Part shown: piece after piece, positions 1 to 9,432 of the stretch
How positions within the stretch are numbered: the first letter of the stretch is position 1
Layout of the letters: each line of letters starts with the position of its first letter
NCBI GenBank assembly: GCA_038380795.1
Contig: CM076260.1
Coordinates: 8,076,033-8,140,032, forward strand
Source: Pyrocephalus nanus
Taxonomy: Eukaryota > Chordata > Aves > Passeriformes > Tyrannidae
DNA length: 64,000 bases
Direction of reading: 5' to 3'
The notes under the pieces: generated by a model
Databases searched by the model: none
Told to the model about the DNA's origin: nothing
Seen by the model: only the letters and a program-made list of their open reading frames with translations
Program-made: the position numbers and the translations under genes

Positions 1-195
1 CTCTTTCAAAACTTCATGGGTGATAGCCCTGAAAGTAGAAAGTCTTCATGACTCACTGAGTATTGTCTGTGAGGAATGATTGAAGCCATCTACTCACAAT
101 CCCACTAATCCCCTGCCATGTCTCTGAGACAGGACATCAGAATTCCTCTGATGACTGTATCAAATGCCATGCTCAAGTCCTGCATGAGGAGTTAT
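1..195 (-). repeat. Ancient LINE reverse-transcriptase remnant (L2/CR1-L3-like)
   Basis: Read on the minus strand, the stretch near 150-185 translates to DLSMAFDTV, which resembles the D-x-S-x-AFDTV block of LINE reverse transcriptases of the CR1/L2 group. Further along the same strand come ILMSCLRDM and then, in another frame, WLQSFLTDNTQ, in the order expected of that domain. Frameshifts and stops break the reading, so it is a non-functional fossil. It is cut by the window edge. The family assignment is from remembered motifs; L2 and CR1-L3 cannot be told apart here. Confidence 0.6.
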
Positions 196-2071
196 TTTTC
201 AGAGTTCTGATAAAGGAAAATGTAGGTTATTATGAGAAATGGATATAAATTTAATAACAAGGTCTGATATAAGCAGGAAGGTTTTTTACATTGTCTGTTC
301 TTCTAAGATTACGGACAGCCTCTATAATATGATGTGCCAGCAAAGCAAAAAAAAAAATGTTTTATGCTATTACAGCCTGGTGTTCGGAGTGTGGATCTTC
401 CCTTTTCAGTCATTCAAGTGTAGTGGAAAAAGATTTGCGTGCAAATAGCGGAAATAAGCAAACAACCATATATTCTATAGCTGTGAAAATCCTAGGATAC
501 TATGACTCTTTTCCCAGAAAAGCTGGTAAAGTGTGTCAAAGAAAATGCTCTAGAAATATAAGTGTCCTTTTTGAGTTAATTCAGGAATTTCACTGATTTA
601 AATAGAAAGCTCTATAGGTGGGACACAGCCTCTTAATATAGGGCTTGAGCGGTTTGCTACCTAATGCTTTGCGAACGTTGTGAGCCTTGATGATGTTATT
701 GACAGCAAGAGGAACAGATCCTGTTGGAGTGTTTGTACAATTGAGTGTTTTGAGGAAGAACTGCTGTTGAAGTTAGAGGGAATAGCACTCCTTTTGTGAA
801 AAGGTTGATTTACATTTAAATCAGTAGCCTTCGTGCTGATGATTGCTACAGAACATAAATGTAGCAGTTCTGCTGAGTGTTGAATTATTTAGCAAAATCT
901 TTCTAGGTTATGCAGTATCAGACCAGTGTTTCTGGTTTGAATTCAATAGATTCTACAGCAGAATGAACCACCTTCAGAAACACCACAAAAAATGATGACC
1001 AGATTTCAAGCAAAGAGATTAGATGGCAGACCCTTGATAAATGCACAGAGAGACTTCCCTTGCTGTTGTACAGTGAGTTGCTTTTTGTTACCACTGGAAT
1101 GAAACAATGACAGAGCATTATGCAATTTCACAGCGGAGGAACATCTCAGGATATTTCAAAAGAATGTGAAGAGAGCAAGGTGAGGTACCCACCAGTCAGA
1201 GATGGCAGCCCTGTCTCTTCAGCCCCTTGTTTTTGATTATGTCATGTTCTATTTCCAGCAGGACCCATTTACTGGTGTGCAAAGAGGGACACAGGCCACT
1301 GAATTGAGGAGCCTGGTCCCTATGTTTATCCTCAGTGTGCAGGGTGAGGTCCCCACCTCTTTTACTGAACACTAGTTAAATATTGTTTCAAACAGTGTTT
1401 TCACTGCCTTGTAGAGGGATGCTTGTCACCATGGTGTCTGAGTGCCTGATGTATGTTGACAATTTTACCCTTTCCATGTCCCAGCGAGCGCAGGATGTGA
1501 TTTTAAGAGTATTTCACATATGAAGGACACAGACAGAGAGAAGTGAAGTGATTTATGTGAGTCCATTCAGGAAGTCTGCAGCAAAGTTGGAAAAAATATC
1601 ACCATGACTGTGCTTACATTAGCAAGTAGTGGGGAACTGCAGGAGGGGGCTATAACACTGAGTGAGAGGAGTGGTGCTAAAGACCTGGCATCCACACCAA
1701 AATTGGTTTGGAGGCTTTACTTTGGACTGGATCTACTCTCATCCAAGGAAATGGACTCTTACTGGCAGCTGGAATGCACCTGGAGCACGTCTTTTTGGTT
1801 TAATTCAACCCTCTCAGAGTCTCCTCTGAGACCGCTTGTGTTAGATTTCCTTCTAGCACACAGTCCTGAGCAGAGCTGTAGAAACACCCTCTGTTTCCTT
1901 CCACACTCAGTTCCTCTATGGTATTTAAGATGAATCCCAGGAGGCACCTCCCACAGTGCCTCTGACATGATGTGCAAAACCAGGCAATTAGTTGCAGATT
2001 ATTGATACTGTCCTTGGCTCACTTTTCTCATTTAAAACCTTTCTCTCAGTGAGCTGGCTGCCTCACAGGGC
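196..2071. other. Unassigned non-coding stretch
   Basis: AT-rich sequence with short open frames only (109 codons at most, 1604-1933 plus). I see no recognisable repeat, exon-like block or RNA gene. Confidence 0.5.
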
Positions 2072-2213
2072 TTCAGCTATCTGCTTTGCATCAATGACTT
2101 ACAAATCTACCTGTTCTCTCCTGACCTCCCTGCCTCCATCAAGTCCAGCACCTTGTCACGTTTCTCTCTGAAATTTTCCTCTGAGTGTCTTGCCCTCCAT
2201 TTAAACATCATGT
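2072..2213 (+). repeat. Ancient LINE reverse-transcriptase remnant (L2/CR1-L3-like)
   Basis: One plus-strand frame from 2072 runs 47 codons to a stop and contains LQIYLFSPDLPASIKSS followed by LKFSSECLALHLNIM. This resembles the segment just after the catalytic YADD box of L2/CR1-type LINEs (the pattern T-Q-I-Y-L-F followed by a leucine-rich helix and L-x-L-N). The YADD box itself is degraded: the corresponding residues read C-I-N-D. No flanking LINE sequence is recognisable, so this is a short remnant of an old insertion. Confidence 0.6.
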
Positions 2214-3756
2214 GACAAAAACAACATAGCTCAGTGAGCTGCTTGAAGTCATTACAGCAGAAGCCCAGAAAACCATTAAATATAATAAAATTTTACATAT
2301 GTCTTAGGTTAGTGGTAGGAAGAAAAATGTTTCAGCTAATTGATCTAATTTTTTACTAGGTATTTTATTTCAGTATTGTATTAAAGAAGTGTACTTCATA
2401 ACTGTTCTTTAAGTGCTTTATAAATTATAGAACCAAGTTTATCTAATATAATGTTTAGTTCAGTTTTTGAAATAAATTTCTTGGGCATCACAGAGGGCAA
2501 ACATCCATTTTCATACTTGTAGATCTCTGTTATGCTTGACATAGTTGGCCACAAGATACATTTGCTTGTCTCAGGGAGGCTGTGAGCCCCAGGGTAATGA
2601 GCTAGGTGGTGTGAGACCTGCTCCAAGGCACAGTTGCAGCAGGCACTGACAAGAAACTGCTGTCAGGAGACCTCTCACTGATACGATCCCATACCCTCTC
2701 TCAATAGTATTATTCAATATATGAGTCAGTAAGATTTAGGTATCTCTGAATCCGGGATCTTGGATGACTAAATCCTCATCCCTGCAATGCTGACCAAGGT
2801 TGTGTTGCCATAAAAAGGTTGTTCATACCTTTTCACCAGAGAGCAGGGACATTAAATGACTCAAAGGGAGTTAAGTATCTTGATGTTATCAATGGTAAAA
2901 GGGCAACAATAGCTGTTCTGTGACTCATGATGAGCCTGGAATGGAGATGTAGTGCTGTGTCCTGGGGCACCAGCTATACCCTGCCACCCAACTCTCCTCC
3001 CTCCCTGGGGAGCCCCAGTACTGGGAGTCATGAGGAAGGTGTAGTATTTGAGGAATCAGTGATCATGCACAGGCCCTCTCTGCTCCACTGGCCATTGTAT
3101 CTGGGGCCTGAGAAGTCTCCATGTACTAATATAATCTGTAAGTTATGACATATTTGGGACAGGAAAACTACGTGGATCAATGGATGGAACGTATCGATTG
3201 AGGTGACGCTTGCACCTTGTGATTGTTGGTGATCCACACGCTGCACATCTATCGTGGCCTTCAGGCTGTGTTGTGCTGCACAAACCCTCTGGTTGTAGGA
3301 CAACCTCAGCCAGATCATTGTAATAGAGATCCCACAGACACCTCCCTCCAGTGCCAGCAATTACACTGACTGCTCAGCCTTGCCTTTATCAAAAAGTGCA
3401 GTGAGAAGCTGTCATGAAAAAGTCCTCTGTGAATAGAGTAGTTTTCTACTAAGAAAATGATATATCATCCAAAATGACCAAAAAGGTGATATTTATTTCC
3501 CTGGATGGGATCCACTCAGTGCAGTGTGCTGTGGCAAAATCCATCCAGAGGCTGTGCAATGCTGCACAAAAATGGGGTGCTGCTGTTTGAAGGGATGTAA
3601 GATTTATTTGTTATCTATATTCCTCTACTTATTCTGTCTCATTAAGACAGTTATTGATCTGCCTCACCCAGCAGCCTGATGGTCACCCAGAAGAGCTGGC
3701 CATGGCAATGTGAGCTGTCACCCACATCGTGCAGTGTCAGGATTATCAGTTTCCAC
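2214..3756. other. Unassigned non-coding stretch
   Basis: No confident feature. 3028-3360 holds a 110-codon minus-strand frame in a segment that carries several CpG dinucleotides (for example near 3171, 3195, 3207, 3239 and 3252), more than its surroundings. The translation suggests no family to me. Confidence 0.4.
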
Positions 3757-4180
3757 AGAGTCTCAGAATATGCTGCGTTAGAAGGAACCCACAAGAATCA
3801 CTGAGTCCAGCCCTTAGTCCTGCACAGGACCATCCTCATAAGTCACACCATGTGCCTGAGAGTATTATCCAAATGCTTCTTGAACTCTGGCAGCCTTGGT
3901 TCAGTGACCACTGCCCTGGGGAGCCTTTTCCAGTGCCCAACCACCTGCTCTTCTCCAGCCTGAGTGCCCTCACCCACTCCTCACATGGCTTACCCTCCAG
4001 ACCCTTCACCATCTTCACTGCCCTAATTTGGAAGCTCCCTAAGAGCTTGATATCTTTTTTACTGTAAGTTTTGGACAACTTCAGGCAATCTTTCCTAGTT
4101 CCTGAATAAAATGTGCCTTGACCCTCACAACACGGGCAGTTAAAGCCGAAACTGAAGTTGCACTTCACCTCATGAGGCTG
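3757..4180 (-). repeat. CR1 LINE, 5'-truncated 3' part
   Basis: On the minus strand this ends at the left with a CR1 3' terminus (AGAATATGCTG...GAAGG...CCCA) and continues upstream through the CR1 tail. Recognisable parts include the segment complementary to CCTGCACAGGACCATCC (about 3819-3835) and the block at 3973-4062 (CACTCCTCACATGGCTTACC and onward). It belongs to the same tail subfamily as the plus-strand copy at 8625-9238, with which it shares long near-identical phrases in reverse complement. The right boundary is uncertain because similarity fades after about 4065. Confidence 0.85.
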
Positions 4181-4794
4181 CACAGGGTGCTGCTCTCCAC
4201 CAGTCCCCAGGAGACTTACTTTGCCCAGACATCCTGGCCAGTGTGTGTCTCTGGATACTTCTGTTTTTCAGTGTCTCAACTTACTGGTCTTTGCCTCAGC
4301 AAGAGAATGTCTGCTGTGATTAGTAAAGACCAGAATGCAAAATCTCTGATTTGGCAGAAGTCCCCCTTGATTGATTTCCAGATCACAAAAGATAACCAGC
4401 TGCCAAGCCTCGGGAGCACTCCAAGTAAGCATTCACACAAGCAGATACCACACGTTTGACAGATGTTAGTCACATTGCTTAATGCTCCACTGGTTGCTAC
4501 AGATGCGAGCGTGGTATAAGAACCTACAAAGGAAAAAAGAGGATAGAAAAAAACACCAAATGACAGTTTCCCTTAAGAGATCATTTCCACACTTCCTTGT
4601 CTAGATTCTCAATGCAGGCGCTGTTGTATAATTAATAGCGTAACACCTTTATTCCCGTACCAGTCTTACACCTTACAGGTTGTCATCTAAAAAACAGGGC
4701 TGTAGATTTTGTGCTGTGCCAGCTTTCATTTAGGAAAAGGTTATGGGCAGAATGTTAGAGTTGGGTATAGAATTCTAATTTCAAATCATTAACC
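4181..4794. other. Unassigned non-coding stretch
   Basis: Overlapping short frames on both strands (113 codons at 4118-4459 plus) partly lie in the fading end of the CR1. I recognise no other element. Confidence 0.4.
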
Positions 4795-4840
4795 ATATAT
4801 ATATATACATACATATATATATATGCAGGTATATATATAT
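4795..4840. repeat. AT-rich microsatellite (AT/ACAT)n
   Basis: Alternating TA with ACAT interruptions in two blocks separated by GCAGG. It lies just left of the LTR-like repeat that begins near 4855. Confidence 0.9.
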
Positions 4841-4854
4841 GCACACATGTTAAG

Positions 4855-5600
4855 ATGATCCGTGGTCCTGTCTAAACCTTTGCCAAAGGCTTGTGAGTTG
4901 AGATAAGGGCAGGGAGAGATCACTCCCCAGTTACCAACACAGCCAAAAAAGACATAACATGGGTAAATTAGTTTAACTTATTGCCAATCAAATCAGGGTA
5001 GGGGCCTCTTCAAGAGTGGGCTTCCCACGGGGTCACAGCCTCCTTAGGATATCCCCCTGCTCTGGTGTGGGGTCCTCCAGGGGCTGCAGGTGGATCTCTG
5101 TTGGCCCATTAACCTCCATGGGCTGCAGGGGCACAGCTGCCTCACCATGGTCTGCACCAAGGGCTGCTCCGGCATCTGGAGCGCCTCCTTCCTCTCCTTC
5201 TGCACTGATGTGGAGTCTGTAGGGCTGTTGCTCTCACATATTCTCGCTCCTCTCTCTGGATGTAATTGTACAGTTGTCCCCCTTCTTACTTCTGCTATCC
5301 CAGAGGTGCTCTCATCATCGCTGATGGGCTCAGCCTTGGCCAGCAGTGAGTCCCTGTTGGAGCTGGTTGGCATTGGATCGGTTGGTCATAGAGAAAGCTT
5401 CTGGCAGCTTCCCACTGAAGCCATCCCTGTAGCCATCCCACTATTAAAGGCCTTGCCATGCAAACCCAATACAACCGGTATCCCATCCTGGGATTTCTCT
5501 GAAGCTCCACATCACAGTTTATGTTCCCAAAGTAACACAGAAACAGTGCCTTTTCTGAAACCAGCTCTTTGCTTTCTCCAGTTGCACTTGTCACACTTCA
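4855..5600 (-). mobile_element. Avian dispersed LTR-like repeat (retroviral, incomplete)
   Basis: The segment matches phrases I remember as a very common bird interspersed repeat: GGGGTCCTCCAGGGGCTGCAGG, CTGATGGGCTCAGCCTTGGCC and CATGCAAACCCAATACA in that order. Read on the minus strand it has LTR-like features: a poly(A)-signal-like GCAATAA complementary to 4979-4985, then a T-rich stretch and GAGATAAGGGCAGGGAGAG-type sequence toward the 3' end. Compared with the version I remember, a GC-rich middle section between about 4997 and 5010 is missing. It contains the window's longest open frame (191 codons, 5090-5665 plus), which is antisense to the element and probably incidental. The exact family name is not known to me. 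Confidence 0.6.
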
Positions 5601-7820
5601 CCATGTTCACAAGCTGTGAACCCTATCACGCAGGACAGAGCTTTCAGCTGTTGGTATCCAGCTGACTCCTGCATCCTTTTCTTTATGAGCTCAGAACAAG
5701 GGTTGTAACATAGCCCAAGATGTCTGGAGAGAAGGATGACTGATGTGGCATGTTCAGAAGATTAACAGGTTTGGGAACATAAGTTCTGTTGTACAAGTAC
5801 TCCTCGGGGCTGAACATATCCCTAAATTTTTTAACTCGCGCCGTCATTACAAGACATGGTGAAATCACACTGTTAAATATTTTGTTCTGTTATCTGCATT
5901 ACATAAGCTCTGGAATAAAATCTCAAGCAATTTAGCTCGCTTGTGTGTTCAGAGCAATAAACAGATACAAATTCAAAAAGAAAAGGAGAAAAAAATGCCC
6001 TCAAGAAAAGTGTGAATGAGCTTGAAAAGGGCAAATAAAACAGCAGAGACATTTATATTGGTCTCTCCTACTGCTCTGAACAAAACAATTATGAGATAAG
6101 AGAGGCAAGAATGGGAGGAAATTCTTTCATTTTTCACATTGGAAGTCCAAAGGATCCAATAGCCTGTTTATGAAGAGCAATAAAGAAGATACATGAACTC
6201 AGTAAAGATGTTGTTACAAATATATTGGCCTGTTGGAAAGGCCAGGAGTTTGGGTTTTTGGGAAATTTTTGTTGTTGTTGTTGGGTTTTTTTGTTTGTTT
6301 TTTTTTTTTTTTTATTAGTGTTGTTGCCTTTTATAAGCTAAGTTTTTAAGGGTGAGAGTTTTTTTGTTGAGACAGCAATAACTGACAAGGGTTGTTTGTT
6401 ATAACTAGCAGAGAGACCTAATGCTTTTATTTAGGATTTGGAAATGTTATGAAAAAAAGGCAGATATGAACTGGAATTTAATGAAGCTTACATAAACAAA
6501 TATAACCTTGGTCAGCCTTTAGAAAAAGTTAAAACTAGCTATTCCTTTTTTTTCTAATTTGGAAGTTTAAAAACCAGAATACATTTGCCTGGTAAAATGA
6601 TGCTCAAAATGGTGGCTGATACTCAGAAGGGAGATTTATCACCTTTTTTTCCTTTCTAGTCTGAAATATGTGTTCTTTTGTAATGGTGCAGGGAAGACCA
6701 TCTTTCTGCCAGTTAAGGCATGATGTTCACAGCATTATGGCACTTTAAAAGCAATAAAATAAATGTACATATATTTTTTTCCTGATTTTTTTCCCTCTCT
6801 TGTTTCAATATAACGAAATAATGTATTCCACTACAGAAATGGGAATTTGTTACAAGCCTACTAGTGAATGAATTATACTGTGGCAGAAAATCCAAGCTTA
6901 AAAATAGAAGTAAGGTCTTTGCAACTCTCTCACTGTTCCCCCTACCAAGAAACTTTTTTACTTAGCAAAATCTAGAAGTCTAAGTAATATGTGTGCTGCA
7001 ATAACTTTTACTAGTGCTTTATTTACCTATCATAACTAGACATCAAAAAATGTTTAGACCAGAAATCTCTCCAAGTCAAGAAATAAAAACTTAAATAATT
7101 CCATAATCCTTAAAAATTACTGTTGATGTAATAACTCCCTCTGGGGATTAACCACAGTATCAAGACCTGCGATTAAGGTTTCTTAGTCCTTATCATTGTT
7201 GAATTCTCTTTTCAGTGGTTTATAACTTTGCCAGACTGTGATAATTTGGATTAAAAGTTTCAAAAAATATGAAAACCACCTGTTTTTAGCTGAATATTTT
7301 TGGAAGCTTTAAAAAAAAAATGAATCAGCACTTTTTAAAACTGGGTCAGGGAAACTATGTTTTCCTGCCAATATTAAAACTAAAATCTTATGGTTGTTTT
7401 ATTTGCAAGTTTTTGCCTGTTCTGCTTTTAACTGTGAATTCAGACAAGGATTTGAAGTTTGGCAGATAGATTGCGTGTTTGTCAGGGAAGTGCTGTCCCT
7501 GCTCACAGCTACCTCCTTTGGCCGAACTATTGGTTTCTGAGAAATATTTATATGCTGTTTTTCCACCAAGACTTATTCTAGATTCTAAAGACTTCGAACC
7601 CAGTGAGCAAGCTGGGTGAGAAAGTGAGGCAAGCTGGGTGTGCTACAGCACAAATGGCTGGGATGTGAAGCACAGCAGCAGGAGGAAAATGGACATAGCC
7701 ATAGTGGGATCAGAAACTTGGAGGTGGGTTTGTTGTTTGGAAATAGAAAAATCCTGGTAAAAAAGGGGAAGATGTGTGAACAGTACCTGGAATCAGCAGA
7801 GGAGCATTGGGTGTGGTATT
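5601..7820. other. Unassigned AT-rich non-coding stretch
   Basis: No recognisable gene or complex repeat apart from a T-rich tract at 6266-6313. Frames are short (80 codons or fewer). Confidence 0.5.
6266..6313. repeat. (GTT)n and poly-T low-complexity tract
   Basis: A short GTT run (6271-6282) followed by a T homopolymer with few G interruptions. Confidence 0.9.
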
Positions 7821-7985
7821 TCATAGAATCATGGAATCACAGAATCATGGAATCATGGAATCACAGAATCATGGAATCATAGAATAACAGAATGGTTTGT
7901 GTTGGCAGGGAGCTTAAAGATCATTTCACTCCAACCCCCCGGGGGCAAGGACACATTCCACTAGACCAAGTTGCTCCAAGCCTGT
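7821..7985 (-). repeat. CR1 LINE 3' end with expanded octamer tail
   Basis: At the left is a run of TCATAGAATCATGGAATCACAG-type units, the reverse complement of the CR1 ATTCTATG tail, about 70 bp long. Then follows the CR1 3' untranslated sequence on the minus strand (AGAATGGTTTGTGTTGGCAG, then ACTAGACCAAGTTGCTC). The tail is longer than in other copies in the window and mixes several variants, consistent with expansion after insertion. The CR1 body stops after about 120 bp, the usual heavy 5' truncation. Confidence 0.9.
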
Positions 7986-8624
7986 TTGCATGAGGACAAC
8001 CTGTTACACCTGTAAGTCAGCGCCAGGGCACATATCCCTGCACCGGAATACTGCAGTTTATTTTGTCATATTTGTTATGAAAGACCCTGGTACAATTTTG
8101 GCCTGAATAAATCATCACAATCCTCAAATGATATTCAGGCATGGTCCCAGTGTGTGTGTCAGGGATTATGTGCGAGGAGCATTTTGGGTGTAGGCCCCCT
8201 GGTTTGTGGTGATGGCAAAGGTGAGCTGTTTTGAAATGAACCATCCCATTCCATATGGCTTTAATTGTAAATGATATTGGAAAAAAAAAAAACACACCTC
8301 ATTTATTACCCTCCATCTGCACCCAGAGGACGAAAAACAGTGGCTACTGTCAGCTACTCTTTTACCTATGCTGGTAGGCTCAATAGAGCAGAGCCAGAGA
8401 TTTCTGCCAGGCTAGGAGAGAGTGCAGGAGGCAATGTGATGTTGTGTTGTTTTACAGTTCTTTTGAAGACTCAAGTTCATAAATGCTTCAGAAGTTACGT
8501 GCAAAAAAAACAACCCACAGGAAAGGAATATTTGGCTGCAAAAGGGAGGTGATGTGGCTGGAGAGAATGGAGGAGGCTGTGCCAAGGCAGACTGGGATGG
8601 CTCTGACTGTCTCCCCTCTGGCTC
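7986..8624. other. Unassigned non-coding stretch
   Basis: No recognisable element. Overlapping short frames (92-93 codons) on both strands look incidental. Confidence 0.4.
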
Positions 8625-9238
8625 ATCTGAGGTCCTGTTCAGTTCAACATCTCCGTAAATGACTTGGACACAGGACTGGAAGGGCTACTAAGCAAGTTTG
8701 CAAGTCATGGAAAACTGTGAGGAGCTGTTGATTCCCTTGAGGGCAGGCCCTGCAGAAAGACTTCAGCAGATTAGGGGGCTGGGCAATCATGAACCATATG
8801 AAGTTCAAGAAGGGAAAGTGCTGGATTCTGTACCTGGGATGGGACAACCCTGGATGTATGGACAGACTGGGGAATGAGATGCTGGAAAGCAGTGCTGTGG
8901 AAAGGGACCTGGAGTCAGCAGGGGAAGAGGAGGGGCATGCACTGATCTCTGTGGTGACCAGTGACAGAAGTTGAGGGAATGGACTGAAGTTGTATCAGGG
9001 GAGGTTTAGGTTGGATATTAGAAAAAGGTTCTTCCCCTAGAGGGTGGTTGGACACTGGAACATGTTCCCCAGGGAAGTGGTCACAGCACCAAGGCTCCCA
9101 GAGTTCAGGAAGCATTTGGATGATACTCTCAGGCACATGGTGTGACTCAGGGGAATGATCCTGTGCAGGGCTAAGGGTTGGACTTGATGAACCTGATGGG
9201 TCTTTTCTGACTTAGCATGTTCTATGATTCTGTGACTT
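8625..9238 (+). repeat. CR1 LINE: C-terminal RT region plus 3' tail, degenerate
   Basis: This is the CR1 copy with the most reverse-transcriptase coding sequence left. From about 8629 it encodes a degraded C-terminal part of the CR1 ORF2 protein; the open frame at 8789-8974 begins MNHMKFKKGKCWILYLGWD and continues to SAVERDLES, matching the thumb-region pattern of CR1 reverse transcriptase. From about 8955 it passes into the 3' untranslated tail (GGGAGGTTTAGGTTGG, GTGGTCACAGCACCAAG) and ends at 9238 with TTCTATGATTCTGTGA. Between the two parts the sequence is compressed, suggesting an internal deletion near 8905-8950. Frameshifts and stops make it inactive. Confidence 0.9.
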
Positions 9239-9338
9239 AGTCAGAGTTTCCCTAAGACAGCAGAGTTAAGCAAATTTTTGTGTTTTTGTGAGCTGCAGAC
9301 CAGAGGAGACATCCTGAGGAGTCTAAAGGGAGTCTCAA

Positions 9339-9432
9339 GGGTTGGACTTGATGATCTCAGAGGTCCTTTCCAACCCGGCTGATTCCATGATTCTATGATT
9401 CCATGATTCTGTGATTCTATGATTCTATGATT
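9339..9432 (+). repeat. CR1 LINE 3' terminus
   Basis: A short CR1 end: GGTTGGACTTGATGATCTC, CCTTTCCAACCC, then a clean run of about six ATTCTATG-type octamers. It lies 100 bp downstream of the previous CR1 end in the same orientation. It belongs to a different tail type, so it is a separate insertion rather than a continuation. Confidence 0.95.

Noticed and set aside
3028..3360. 110-codon minus-strand frame in a CpG-richer segment as a gene or retroviral remnant
   Set aside because: No motif could be recognised. The CpG content is only mildly raised and far below a CpG island.
3836..4183. 115-codon minus-strand frame and its 112-codon plus-strand partner
   Set aside because: Both fall within a CR1 tail, which is not coding in this part.
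5090..5665. 191-codon plus-strand open frame as a protein-coding gene
   Set aside because: It lies inside a dispersed LTR-like repeat, is antisense to the element, and shows no domain.
7834..7885. Short regular repeats resembling a CRISPR or satellite array
   Set aside because: The units are the octamer tail of a CR1 element, without spacers.
8789..8974. 61-codon plus-strand frame as a small gene
   Set aside because: It is a piece of the degraded CR1 ORF2 reverse-transcriptase C-terminus.
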